DNA of 14,946 bases from an uncultured Clostridia bacterium. GTDB lineage: Bacteria > Bacillota > Clostridia > Oscillospirales > CAG-272. Below are positions 1 to 8,347 of this stretch, in pieces. The notes beneath the pieces were generated by a model. The model had not been told where the DNA came from. It searched no databases and saw nothing but the letters and a program-made list of their open reading frames with translations. The first letter of the stretch is position 1. Every line of letters starts with the position of its first letter. A program made the translations under genes and the position numbers. The stretch covers positions 1-14,946 of the forward strand of contig CAJGEA010000026.1 of assembly GCA_904502015.1 (NCBI GenBank). Reading direction: 5' to 3'.

Positions 1-2
1 AG

Positions 3-3000
3 TACACCATCGGCCGTGAGGAGGCAAGACGCCTCGTTCCCCGTATGATCCGACAGGATCGCTTTGAGGAGCTGATCCTCAAGCCCGTTCTGGAGTACTA
101 CGACAACGACGAGACCAACTTCTACTACCGCCAGTTCAAGAACTACTACCAGCTCAAGGGTCTGGAGTTCTGCGCATCTGACCGACTCAAGGCAGACCTG
201 CTGGCTGCATTCCCCATCGTGGCGAAGATGAACGTCTACGTCTTCGACCCCACCGCAACCGTGACCGAGCAGGAGAAGCGCGAGGAAACCATCAAGACCG
301 CGTGCCCCAACTACTCCTACGAGGAAATGGACTACGACCACCAGCTCACCGAGTATGTGAGCGAGGATGAGAACCCGCCCGTATTCAAGATGGCTCTGGA
401 GTACACTCTGGGCGAGGACGGCTTCTCGGTTCGTCTGCCTACAAACGGTCTGCGTTTCGACGAGTCCAAGTTCCAGGTCACCGATCTGGAGGTTCTGCCC
501 TTCATGGGCGCGGGCAACAACAACTACGAGGGTTATACCTTCTATCCCGACGGCTCGGGTGCGCTGTTCGCCTTTGAGGACCTCAAGGACATCAATACCA
601 CCGCCGTTTCCAACAAGGTCTACGGCGTGGACTACGCATACCACGAGATTTCGGGTACCTTCCAGCAGGCCGTTCGCTACCCCGTGTTCGGTATCATGGA
701 GAAGACCCGCTACTACGATTGCCAGGTTTTTGATGAGAAGCTTGGTGAGACCGTCACCACCCGCATCAACGGCATGATCTACGACGCGCTGATCAAGGCG
801 CAGGAGGAAGGGAACACCACGAGCCCCCTGTACAAGAAGTACGGCTCTCTGCTCTCATCCGAGATCACCGAGGTCGTGGAGGATCGCGGCTTCGTAGCCA
901 TTATTGAGGAAGGCGACGCGCTGACTCAGCTCGTCAACTACCACGCCGGTGTTCTGTATCCCTACGACACCGTCAAGATGAACTTCAACCCCCGTCCTAA
1001 GGACTCCTACAACATCGCCGATGCCATTTCGGTCGGTTCCAACAAGGAGTGGACCGTCGTTTCCAACCGTAAGTACGTTGGCAACTACAAGGTGCATTAC
1101 ATCATGCTGACCGACGAGAGCATTGCCGCTGAGAAGAAGCTCCCCGAGGCTAGCTACTACAAGGCAGGCTGGCTGGGCATGGCGTTCGCCTACCGCGACT
1201 ACCTGGAGAACAAGGGCCTTCTGCAGCGTCTGACCGCCGAGCAGACCTCGGGTGACGTGCCGCTGTATATCGAGTCCTTCGGCTCTCTCAAGACGGTGGA
1301 GAAGATTCTCTCCATTCCCGTCAGCGTCAAGAAGCCTCTGACCTCGACCGAGGACATCGTTACCATGTACGAGGAGCTTTCCAAGGCAGGTGCGACCAAC
1401 ATCAACTTCAAGCTTACGGGCTATGCGAACGGCGGCATGTTTGCCACCATGCCCTACAACCTGAAGTGGGAGAAGGCCGTGTCCAAGAACATGACCATGC
1501 AAGAGCTCTTTGACTACGCCGCCGGCCTTGAGTCGGGCGAGCTCGGTCTGTTCCCCGAATTCGATTTCTCCTACGTAACCAACACCAAGGCCTTTGACGG
1601 CCTGAGCCTGCGTAAGCATGCCGTCAAGACCATCGACGACCGTTACACCTCCAAGCGTATGTACAGCGCAACCCAGCAGAAGTACGACAGCTACTACCAG
1701 CTGGCTATTTCTCCTGCTTACTTCAGCCACTTCTACGAGAAGCTGATGTCTAAGTACCTGGGCTATGACAACGTATCGGGTATCTCGGTCGGCTCGCTGG
1801 GTAATGCTCTCAACTCCGACTTTGACGAGGATGAGCCTTACAACCGCGAGGACTCTAAGTCCTTTGTCAAGAAGGCACTGTCCTACATCAAGGGCGAGGG
1901 CGACAACGCTCTCGAGGTGATGGTGGACGGCGGTAACGCCTACACCTGGGAGTATGCCGATCACATTCTGGGCGCATCGGTTGACTCCAGCCACTACATC
2001 CGCGCGAGCTACAGCGTGCCCTTCCTGGGCGTTGTGCTCCACGGCTACACCAATTTCACGGGCTCTCCTCTGAACATGGAGGGTGACCTGAACTACGCCA
2101 AGCTCAAGGCGATGGAGAACGGCGCGTCCGTTTACTTCACCCTGTCCTACCAGAACACGCAGAACCTCAAGGAAAATGAGCTGCTGAGTCAGTACTACTC
2201 CATCCGTTACGACATCTGGTTCGATGACGTTGTGGAGATCTACAACGAGCTGAACAGCAACATGAAGGATCTGCAGGATAAGATCATTGTGGATCACCAG
2301 TTCCTCACGGGTATGCGCGTGCCGGATACCGATGAGCTGAAGAACGACATTGATACTGAGTTTGACGGCGTTCTGGACTTCCAGAACAACAAGGCAGAGT
2401 ACGAGGAGAAGCTGAAGGCAGAGGCCGTGGCCGATGCCCGCGACCAGATCGCCGGCTTTGAGACCGCTGCACAGTCCTTCATTACCAACTGCCTGAACTA
2501 CTACAGCGGTGTAAACGGTGCGGCTTACCTGTACGTATCGGGTGAGCGTAGCTTTGAGCGTCGCTTTGCTACCAGCATCGAGGCAAGTGCTGCCTACGAT
2601 GCCATCAAGGCCAAGTACGATGCCGCTGACGCTGCAGGCAAGAAGGAGCTCGCTGACCTGCTCGCCTCTGCAGAGGCTACCAAGAAGCAGGCTGAGAGAG
2701 ATCTCAAGACCTACATCCGTAACATTTCCCGTGCCATTGCCTCCCTGGAGAAGGAGTACACAACCCTTTCCAAGATGCTGGAGGATGCCAAGTCGGGCGC
2801 ACTTCTGATCGGCGGCACTGAGGGATGCCCTCAGAGCATCATTGACGAGATCGAGGCGCAGATTGCGAACGCCACGGCTCTCATGCAGGAGCAGCTCGGC
2901 ATTAAGTTCGACCTCACGGTGGACAAGGCCGAGGTGGACACCTTCCTGTATACCCATATTGCCACCTTGTTCCTCTCCTGCTACGGCACCGACGACTACA

Positions 3001-5162
3001 AGACGGTCGGTATCGTAGGCAAGGCTGAAAATCTCTACAAGATGCTGACCTCCGGTGACTACGGTCTCATGATGTCCGAGATGGAGGTACTGCGCTACCT
3101 GCCTGAGAACAGGGAAAAGACCGACGATGAGCTTGCTGCCAAGTACGGCCTCAAGGCAGGCAAGACCTCTATGGACGGTCTGGTTCTGTACGTGACCGAG
3201 CTTCTGGGCGACGGCTACGAATTCGACCCCGTGCTGACCGACACCGCCGACGGTGTTGAGAAGCATATCCGCGATTACTACATCAATATGCTCTACACCA
3301 TGGTCAACGGCTTGAGCGAGAGCAGCATGGTTCCCGCGCTGAACTTCGAGCCCAACCGTTATAACCCCGAGACGGGCAAGCTGATCGGTAGCAACCAGGG
3401 TAACATTGACAAGGTGATAACCGCGCTCAAGACTACCATTGACAAGGCAATCATGTCGAACGATAGCGTCATGGCCCGTGTGGAGAACGGGGACTACACC
3501 CTGTCCAAGATCTTCTCTGAGGACGAGATGAAAACGCTCGTTGCAGAGCTTGTCAAGTACGTGCAGGATAATAGCGTGACCACCTCCAAGACGCCCGTCA
3601 AGTACGCGACGCCCGATACGCTGGAGCAGGATCTCCGCAATTTCGTGGAGGGTCTGTACTACAAGACGGTCATTGCCGAGGCATTCCCCGCAACCAAGAC
3701 CAACCTGCAGGTTCTGAAGGTGACCTCTACCACCGCGTCCAGTATCGAGCTTCTGGTTTCCCTGAAGCTTGCGGAGTACGGCAAGTGCGATACCTATCAG
3801 GAAATGTACGCCAAGCTGATGGCTGACAAGACGGTTGCCGATTCCATCAAGGCCATCGCCGATAGCCTGCCCTCGCTGTACGGTGACGTAACCGAGGAGC
3901 TGACGGCGGCATTCTACCAGAGCTTCGCTAAGATCCTGCTGGGCAGCAGCAAGACTCCCGAGTTTACCTGCAAGGCTGCGGCTGATACCAAGAAGCTCAA
4001 GACGGCCGTTGCTGATCTCATCGCCGCGAAGGGCGAGATCAAGATCGGCGAGATCGATGCCTTCATTGACGAGCTCGTGGCTCTGACCGCTGATTACACC
4101 ATGAAGGATGGCGTGGACGTCAACACTACCGCATCCCACATCGCTCACCACACCTACTTCGCACAGATGGCTGCCGAGCCCTCTACCGCCTACTACTATG
4201 ACGTGCAGATGGCTACCATGGATACCGCCATCGCCGAGGCCGTCACCACCAAGAAGGCAGAGCTTGAGGCTCAGATCAAGGTTGGCGCATCGGTTTACGA
4301 CGTGTACGACATCGTGTTCAACTCGCTGGCCGATTCCGAGGATCCCGTATCCAAGCTGGCTGCTGAGATCGCCGCTTCCGTGTCTTACACGGCAGAGGGC
4401 AAGTACACCGTTGAGGGTGACATTCTCGCTAAGTACTGCTACACGCTGTTCAACAGCTTTGACGGCTACGTGCTGCCCGAGGATGAGCCTGCCATTAACC
4501 TGAGCTGCAACACCGCAGTCGCTAAGGAGGCCATGCGTCAGATCAAGAAGGACGTTGCCAACCGCGTGACCGCCATGCTCGCTGAGGCTAAGGCAAACAC
4601 CGCTCGCGGTGAGAGCGTCAACTACGCGCTGTCCGCTGTTCGCACCGAGGAGGAGTTGACCGCCATTGCGAACGAGATCATGGACTTCCTGGTCGATTCG
4701 CTGTTCGCTACCGAGGACGAGAGAGAGTTCCTCGTGCCCGAGATCGTTGAGTACATCAAGCACGTATATACCACCGAGGCGTTGGATAAGGTTGATGCCG
4801 TCAAGACACCCTCCTTCCACATTTCCGAGGTATACGGCAAAACGCTGTCTACCGCCACCGCTGACATCAAGGCACTGCTTCTGTACTACGTTACCACCTA
4901 CACCGAGATTACCGAGGAAGACATCGACAAGATGATCGGCGGCTCTCAGGGTAGCCTCGGCGACGAGGATGAGGAGGAGACGTCCCGCTACGTATCGGAT
5001 GACGGCCGCATTGTGGCTGTTACCTACGGTGACAAGGCAGACGGCGGCTACTCGAAGTACAAGACGTTCGTCCTGAACTACAACAACTTCTCGGTCAACG
5101 TCGAGTACGACAACGTCACATATACCATCCCTGCGTATGGTTATGTGGTCGTGATGAACTGA
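3..5162 (+). CDS. Giant DUF5696-domain protein of a sugar-import operon, 5' partial
   Basis: The frame is open to the window edge. The first Met (45) has no ribosome binding site at usable distance, so the true start is upstream; residues here are counted from that Met. The protein resembles DUF5696 proteins, which accompany CUT1 sugar permeases in Clostridia and are thought to be glycoside-hydrolase-like. Residues 118-180 form a beta-rich segment ending in the family hallmark PDGSGA (168-173). Residues 403-756 resemble a TIM-barrel-like region (start GDVPLYIESFG, end YNELN...IIVDH). Residues 1648-1705 are a beta C-terminus (VAVTYGD, FVLNYN, AYGYVVV). Between 757 and 1645 lies a long Ala/Lys/Glu/Asp-rich, mostly helical stretch with a coiled-coil-like part near 845-925, which I do not recognise. 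Usual family members are, from memory, about half this length. Thirty-one bases separate it from the first permease. Extracellular location, substrate and catalysis are inferred; no signal peptide is visible because the N-terminus is missing. Confidence 0.85.
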   Translation, partial: YTIGREEARRLVPRMIRQDRFEELILKPVLEYYDNDETNFYYRQFKNYYQLKGLEFCASDRLKADLLAAFPIVAKMNVYVFDPTATVTEQEKREETIKTACPNYSYEEMDYDHQLTEYVSEDENPPVFKMALEYTLGEDGFSVRLPTNGLRFDESKFQVTDLEVLPFMGAGNNNYEGYTFYPDGSGALFAFEDLKDINTTAVSNKVYGVDYAYHEISGTFQQAVRYPVFGIMEKTRYYDCQVFDEKLGETVTTRINGMIYDALIKAQEEGNTTSPLYKKYGSLLSSEITEVVEDRGFVAIIEEGDALTQLVNYHAGVLYPYDTVKMNFNPRPKDSYNIADAISVGSNKEWTVVSNRKYVGNYKVHYIMLTDESIAAEKKLPEASYYKAGWLGMAFAYRDYLENKGLLQRLTAEQTSGDVPLYIESFGSLKTVEKILSIPVSVKKPLTSTEDIVTMYEELSKAGATNINFKLTGYANGGMFATMPYNLKWEKAVSKNMTMQELFDYAAGLESGELGLFPEFDFSYVTNTKAFDGLSLRKHAVKTIDDRYTSKRMYSATQQKYDSYYQLAISPAYFSHFYEKLMSKYLGYDNVSGISVGSLGNALNSDFDEDEPYNREDSKSFVKKALSYIKGEGDNALEVMVDGGNAYTWEYADHILGASVDSSHYIRASYSVPFLGVVLHGYTNFTGSPLNMEGDLNYAKLKAMENGASVYFTLSYQNTQNLKENELLSQYYSIRYDIWFDDVVEIYNELNSNMKDLQDKIIVDHQFLTGMRVPDTDELKNDIDTEFDGVLDFQNNKAEYEEKLKAEAVADARDQIAGFETAAQSFITNCLNYYSGVNGAAYLYVSGERSFERRFATSIEASAAYDAIKAKYDAADAAGKKELADLLASAEATKKQAERDLKTYIRNISRAIASLEKEYTTLSKMLEDAKSGALLIGGTEGCPQSIIDEIEAQIANATALMQEQLGIKFDLTVDKAEVDTFLYTHIATLFLSCYGTDDYKTVGIVGKAENLYKMLTSGDYGLMMSEMEVLRYLPENREKTDDELAAKYGLKAGKTSMDGLVLYVTELLGDGYEFDPVLTDTADGVEKHIRDYYINMLYTMVNGLSESSMVPALNFEPNRYNPETGKLIGSNQGNIDKVITALKTTIDKAIMSNDSVMARVENGDYTLSKIFSEDEMKTLVAELVKYVQDNSVTTSKTPVKYATPDTLEQDLRNFVEGLYYKTVIAEAFPATKTNLQVLKVTSTTASSIELLVSLKLAEYGKCDTYQEMYAKLMADKTVADSIKAIADSLPSLYGDVTEELTAAFYQSFAKILLGSSKTPEFTCKAAADTKKLKTAVADLIAAKGEIKIGEIDAFIDELVALTADYTMKDGVDVNTTASHIAHHTYFAQMAAEPSTAYYYDVQMATMDTAIAEAVTTKKAELEAQIKVGASVYDVYDIVFNSLADSEDPVSKLAAEIAASVSYTAEGKYTVEGDILAKYCYTLFNSFDGYVLPEDEPAINLSCNTAVAKEAMRQIKKDVANRVTAMLAEAKANTARGESVNYALSAVRTEEELTAIANEIMDFLVDSLFATEDEREFLVPEIVEYIKHVYTTEALDKVDAVKTPSFHISEVYGKTLSTATADIKALLLYYVTTYTEITEEDIDKMIGGSQGSLGDEDEEETSRYVSDDGRIVAVTYGDKADGGYSKYKTFVLNYNNFSVNVEYDNVTYTIPAYGYVVVMN

Positions 5163-5193
5163 GCAGATCATAAAGAAAGAGAGGTAACAAACT

Positions 5194-6171
5194 ATGACCA
5201 ATGAAGCGAATTTGCAGCATACGGTCAGTGCGCCCAAGGTCAAGAAGCGCAAGCTTGCGTCGCTTGATCAGCGGAAGGCACGCGCCGGATGGGTCTTCGT
5301 CCTGCCCTTTGTGATCGGCTTTATCATCGTGTATTTGCCCATCATTTTCAACTCCATCAAGATGAGCTTCTTCAGCCTTGAGGTTGTAACTGGCGGCGGC
5401 TTCCGCCTTGATTTCGTCGGCCTCGAGAACTACCAGTACGCCCTCTTTGAGGATACCAGCTTCGTGGAAACGCTGGTTACCGGTATGAAGGAGCTGGCAT
5501 TCGACATCCCCGCGATCCTGATCTTCTCGCTGTTCATGGCGGTTCTTCTGAACCAGAAGATGGCAGGCCGCGCTGTGTTCCGTTCGATCTTCTTCATCCC
5601 CGTTATTCTGTCCACGGGTATCATGGAGTCCATCGAGGGTCAGAATATCCTCGGTACCTACATGGACCAGGCAGGCGGTGTTGACGACGGATCGGGCTCC
5701 AGCACCGCAAGCGAGATCGTTACGGCGATCGATATCGAGCGTCTGTTCTCCTCCATGAAGGTCGGAACGGGGTTGGTAGAGTACGTTGTAGATATGATCA
5801 ACCAGATTTACGACATCGTCAACCGCTCGGGCGTTCAGATGCTGATCTTCCTGTCGGGTCTTCAGTCCATTTCTCCCGCTATTTACGAGGCGTGCCGCAT
5901 CGACGGTGCGACCTCGTGGGAGACCTTCTGGAAGATCACCTTCCCCATGATCAGCCCTATGATCCTGGTCAACGCCGTTTACACCATCATCGACTCGTTT
6001 ACGACCGAATCCAACTCGGTTATGACGTATATCGCCGGTGTCTACAAGTCCTCCGACGGACAGGTTCGCTCGTCCGCCATGGCTTGGATGTACTTCCTGC
6101 TCGTCATGCTGATTCTGGCGGCAGTCGGTGGACTTTTCTCGGCCTTCGTATTCTACAACCGACGTGATTAA
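5194..6171 (+). CDS. Carbohydrate ABC transporter permease, MalF/LplB type
   Basis: This 325-residue inner-membrane permease is one of the two channel subunits of a CUT1-type sugar importer. Hydrophobic segments lie near residues 33-53, 103-120, 130-146, 213-224, 252-268 and 298-320. The ATPase-coupling EAA loop is clear at 231-251 (YEACRIDGATSW then F..ITFP), with the invariant Gly at 238. A long polar stretch between residues 147 and 205, including a Gly/Ser/Asp-rich part near 161-172, precedes the EAA loop; I recall similar extensions in permeases encoded beside DUF5696 proteins. An AAAGAGAGG ribosome binding site at 5176-5184 supports the start. The gene lies between the DUF5696 gene and the second permease in one operon. 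The substrate cannot be read from sequence; an oligosaccharide is the best guess. Confidence 0.9.
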   Translation: MTNEANLQHTVSAPKVKKRKLASLDQRKARAGWVFVLPFVIGFIIVYLPIIFNSIKMSFFSLEVVTGGGFRLDFVGLENYQYALFEDTSFVETLVTGMKELAFDIPAILIFSLFMAVLLNQKMAGRAVFRSIFFIPVILSTGIMESIEGQNILGTYMDQAGGVDDGSGSSTASEIVTAIDIERLFSSMKVGTGLVEYVVDMINQIYDIVNRSGVQMLIFLSGLQSISPAIYEACRIDGATSWETFWKITFPMISPMILVNAVYTIIDSFTTESNSVMTYIAGVYKSSDGQVRSSAMAWMYFLLVMLILAAVGGLFSAFVFYNRRD

Positions 6172-6182
6172 GGAGGCAGAAG

Positions 6183-7283
6183 ATGGATACTAATATGCAA
6201 AACACACCGAAAATTACAAAGGAATCCAAGAATAAGATCCGCGTGGAATTTGAGAGAACTCCCCTTAAGGAAAGACTGAAGGCGAAGTTCATGAATATGT
6301 ACTTCTTCCAGAGAGTCGCGTTCTACATCTTCCGTCTGGTTCTTCTGATTGGTGTATCCTACGTCGTACTGTTCCCCTTCTTCACGAAGATCGCGGGCTC
6401 TTTCATGTCCCCCGAGGACTTCGTAGACGTAACCGTGCGACTCATCCCCAAGAACTTCACCTTGGATATTTACAAGGCGGTTCTGACCGAGCTGAACTAC
6501 GTCCAGGCGTTCACCAACACCCTGATTATCTCGGTGTCGGGCGCCATCCTGCAGACGTTCGTGTGCTGCCTGATCGGTTACGGTCTGGCTAAGTTCAAGT
6601 TCCGCGGCAACAAGCTGATCATGATGCTGGTTATCCTGACCATGATCGTGCCTCACCAGACGCTGCAGCTCTCCATGTTCATGCAGTTCCGCTACTTTGA
6701 CGTGCTGGGCATTCTGTCCTTCCTCAGCGGCGGCGCGAACATCGCATTCATGCCCGAGGCCTTCAACGAGATGCTCGCCGGTATCAACGTGATCAACCTG
6801 CCCGACCACGGTCTGGCTCTGACCAACACCTACTGGCCTCTCCTGATCCTTTCGGCTACGGGTCTGGCGTTCAAGAACGGTCTGTATATCTTCCTGCTCC
6901 GTCAGTTCTTTACGGGCGTGCCGGACGCACTGGAGGAGTCTGCGTACATCGACGGTTCGGGTGTATTCCGCACCTTCCTGACCATCATCCTGCCCCTGTC
7001 GGTGCCCATGATGGTGACCGTATTCCTGTTCTCGTTCTGCTGGCAGTGGATGGACGACTTCTATACCGAGCTGTTCTTCACCACCAACAAGATCAAGCTC
7101 ATGCCCGACGTTGTGGATATCCCCAACTCGCTCAAGATGGACTATGCAGGTACGAATATGTATGAGGCAGCCATCCGCAATACCTGCGGTATCTGCATCA
7201 TCTTCCCGCTGGTCATTCTCTACGCCTTCTGCCAGAACTTCCTGGTACAGGGTATCGAGCGCTCGGGTCTGACCGCAGACTAA
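6183..7283 (+). CDS. Carbohydrate ABC transporter permease, MalG type
   Basis: This 366-residue membrane protein is the second permease of the importer. After a charged cytoplasmic N-terminus of about 45 residues come hydrophobic segments near 48-68, 112-134, 145-160, 218-236, 268-288 and 331-350. The EAA loop is at 251-271 (EESAYIDGSG then F..IILP), with the invariant Gly at 258. Typical MalG-type permeases are about 275-300 residues; the excess is the long N-terminus and an inserted loop at about 170-215. Only 11 bases separate it from the preceding stop, and an AAGGAGG ribosome binding site at about 6170-6176 sits in that gap, so the two permeases are tightly coupled. No solute-binding protein or ATPase gene follows; the ATPase may be a shared MsmX-like subunit encoded elsewhere, which is known for CUT1 systems but not shown here. 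Confidence 0.9.
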   Translation: MDTNMQNTPKITKESKNKIRVEFERTPLKERLKAKFMNMYFFQRVAFYIFRLVLLIGVSYVVLFPFFTKIAGSFMSPEDFVDVTVRLIPKNFTLDIYKAVLTELNYVQAFTNTLIISVSGAILQTFVCCLIGYGLAKFKFRGNKLIMMLVILTMIVPHQTLQLSMFMQFRYFDVLGILSFLSGGANIAFMPEAFNEMLAGINVINLPDHGLALTNTYWPLLILSATGLAFKNGLYIFLLRQFFTGVPDALEESAYIDGSGVFRTFLTIILPLSVPMMVTVFLFSFCWQWMDDFYTELFFTTNKIKLMPDVVDIPNSLKMDYAGTNMYEAAIRNTCGICIIFPLVILYAFCQNFLVQGIERSGLTAD

Positions 7284-7288
7284 GGGTT

Positions 7289-7481
7289 AAGGGGGGAGAT
7301 ATGCGGGGCGTTGCCCCGTACCCCACAAACCTTCTTGAAAGAAGGTTTGATCCAAGAACTAAAAAAGGCTTGCTATCCCCCCTTGTGGGGGTAGCAAGCC
7401 TTTTTCCGTTTTAGGGGTCAAGCCCCTTTTTTAAAAGGGGCTTGCGGGGGATGGGGGCGGAGCCCCGCGTATCTCCTTCCT
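7289..7481. repeat. Long imperfect palindrome made of two inverted hairpin-rich repeat copies
   Basis: The plus-strand half from 7289 to about 7382 aligns with the reverse complement of about 7387-7481 along almost its whole length. Both arms read GGAGATAyGCGGGGC, then a small hairpin ending in CCCC, then a second hairpin, then AAAAAGGCTTGCTA and a C run. Local hairpins include 7303-7319, 7327-7348, 7420-7443 (11-bp stem) and 7454-7466. The arms differ by scattered changes, partly compensatory inside the hairpins, so they are diverged copies of a structured intergenic element rather than a recent duplication. A related copy lies in 11923-12116. Confidence 0.8.
7362..7405. terminator. Bidirectional rho-independent terminator between ABC operon and spoVT
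   Basis: A stem of about 18 bp (AAAAAGGCTTGCTA then Cs, pairing with Gs then TAGCAAGCCTTTTT; one extra T in the left arm) closes a 4-base loop. It ends in a T run on the plus strand and an A run at its left foot, so it can stop transcription both ways. It lies between the converging permease operon and spoVT. Confidence 0.9.
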
Positions 7482-8039
7482 TTAACTCTCGAGCTGACGG
7501 CCGAGGAAGTGGGCGGCGGTCTGGATGAGCTTGGATTCGATCTCGGGGGCGAGGCGGTCGGCGGAGTCACCCTCGCCCGTAGGGCAGACCGAAACCACGC
7601 AGCCTACGATGTCGCCCTCGCTGAGGATGGGCATGGCGCAGCGGACGTAGTGACTCCGGCTGTCGGGGGTGAGGGACATTTCCTCGGCGCCCAAGGCGTG
7701 GGTGTAGAGTCCGCGGCTCTGCATGATGCCTTCCACCCCGTCGGAGAGGGGCTTGTCGGTGTACTCCTTTTTGGAAATACCCGCGCAGGCGATGATGGCG
7801 TCGCGGTCACAGATGGCGACGGCCAGCCCACAGGTCTTGTGCAGGGTTTCGGCGTACTGACCCGCGAAGGCGGTCAGTTCACCGATGGGGGAGTACTTCT
7901 TGAAGATGACCTCCCCCTCGCGGTCGGTATAAATTTCCAAGGGGTCACCCTCGCGGATACGCATGGTTCTTCTGATTTCTTTGGGAATGACGACTCTGCC
8001 GAGGTCATCGATGCGGCGAACGATACCGGTAGCTTTCAT
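7482..8039 (-). CDS. spoVT: Stage V sporulation protein T (AbrB-like transcription factor)
   Basis: This 185-residue protein closely fits SpoVT (178 residues in Bacillus subtilis), a DNA-binding regulator active in the forespore that tunes sigma-G-dependent genes. Residues 1-50 are a SpoVT-AbrB swapped-hairpin domain opening with MKATGIVRRIDDLGRVVIPK and continuing EIRRTMRIREGDPLEI. Residues 52-182 form a GAF-like domain of the kind that forms the SpoVT tetramer. The start at 8039 is preferred over an in-frame Met 28 codons upstream (8123), because the family begins exactly at MKATG and an AAGGAG ribosome binding site (8056-8051) precedes it at 11 bases. That site is buried in a stem-loop (8047-8100). 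The gene converges on the ABC operon and shares its terminator. Its presence argues that the host makes endospores. Confidence 0.95.
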   Translation of the reverse strand: MKATGIVRRIDDLGRVVIPKEIRRTMRIREGDPLEIYTDREGEVIFKKYSPIGELTAFAGQYAETLHKTCGLAVAICDRDAIIACAGISKKEYTDKPLSDGVEGIMQSRGLYTHALGAEEMSLTPDSRSHYVRCAMPILSEGDIVGCVVSVCPTGEGDSADRLAPEIESKLIQTAAHFLGRQLES

Positions 8040-8046
8040 ATATATA

Positions 8047-8100
8047 AAATCTCCTTGTTTGCAGATTGGTGATGTTAGTATCTGCAAAACAAGGGGATTT
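8047..8100 (-). promoter_or_regulatory. Leader hairpin covering the spoVT ribosome binding site
   Basis: The 20-base segment 8047-8066 and the 21-base segment 8080-8100 are inverted repeats with one mismatch and one bulge, around a 13-base loop. In the spoVT mRNA the AAGGAG site (8056-8051) lies in the 3' strand of this stem, so folding would hide it. It could be a translational switch. A protein operator is also possible, since AbrB-family proteins bind DNA. There is no proper T run beyond it on the minus strand, which speaks against a terminator for the upstream XRE gene. Confidence 0.65.
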
Positions 8101-8129
8101 ATACTTTTTATAGTTCTAAACAAATGGAA

Positions 8130-8336
8130 TTATTTTTTTTTTTGAAATTCCTCACCGGTAATCAAGTAGTTTATCGAAACGTTAAAATACCGCGACATGG
8201 CAACCAATAATGCTAAAGATGGCTCTCGCTTGCCGTTTTCATAGTACGAAAGAGCTTCTCGCGATATATTTAAATCCATCGCAACCTTCTGTTGATTTAG
8301 TTTTCTCTTTTTTCGAATATTTTTCAGACCAATCAT
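8130..8336 (-). CDS. Small XRE-family (HTH_3) transcriptional regulator
   Basis: This 68-residue protein is essentially one Cro/CI-type helix-turn-helix. It begins MIGLKNIRKKRKLNQQKVA, and the recognition-helix region is about residues 15-35 (QKVAMDLNISREALSYYENG), with the typical YENGKREPSLALL after it and the SINYLITGE end common in these regulators. There is no sensor domain. An AGAGGTG ribosome binding site (8348-8342) precedes ATG at 8336. The gene is visibly AT-rich against the C-ending codon use of its neighbours, suggesting transfer or a different origin. The coding strand ends in an 11-A run giving three Lys before the stop. A 9-bp inverted repeat just upstream (8353-8376) is a likely autoregulatory operator. 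The regulated partner gene is unknown. Confidence 0.88.
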   Translation of the reverse strand: MIGLKNIRKKRKLNQQKVAMDLNISREALSYYENGKREPSLALLVAMSRYFNVSINYLITGEEFQKKK

Positions 8337-8347
8337 TCAATCACCTC

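Noticed and set aside
855..5252. A 1465-codon open frame on the minus strand opposite the DUF5696 gene
   Set aside because: The plus-strand frame carries recognisable domains and operon context. The strong C/G-ending codon bias leaves few TTA, CTA or TCA triplets to make stops on the other strand, so the antisense frame is a by-product. Its translation shows no family features.
6168..6809. A 213-codon minus-strand frame opposite the second permease
   Set aside because: It is a shadow of the MalG-type permease gene and has no domain or ribosome binding site support.
7289..7481. A CRISPR array or insertion sequence in the hairpin-rich gaps
   Set aside because: Repeats are inverted, few and diverged, without regular spacers, and no transposase gene or terminal repeat with target duplication is visible.
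8040..8123. A 28-codon upstream extension of spoVT
   Set aside because: SpoVT proteins begin at MKATGIVRRIDDLGR, the ribosome binding site precedes that Met, and the extension covers the leader hairpin.
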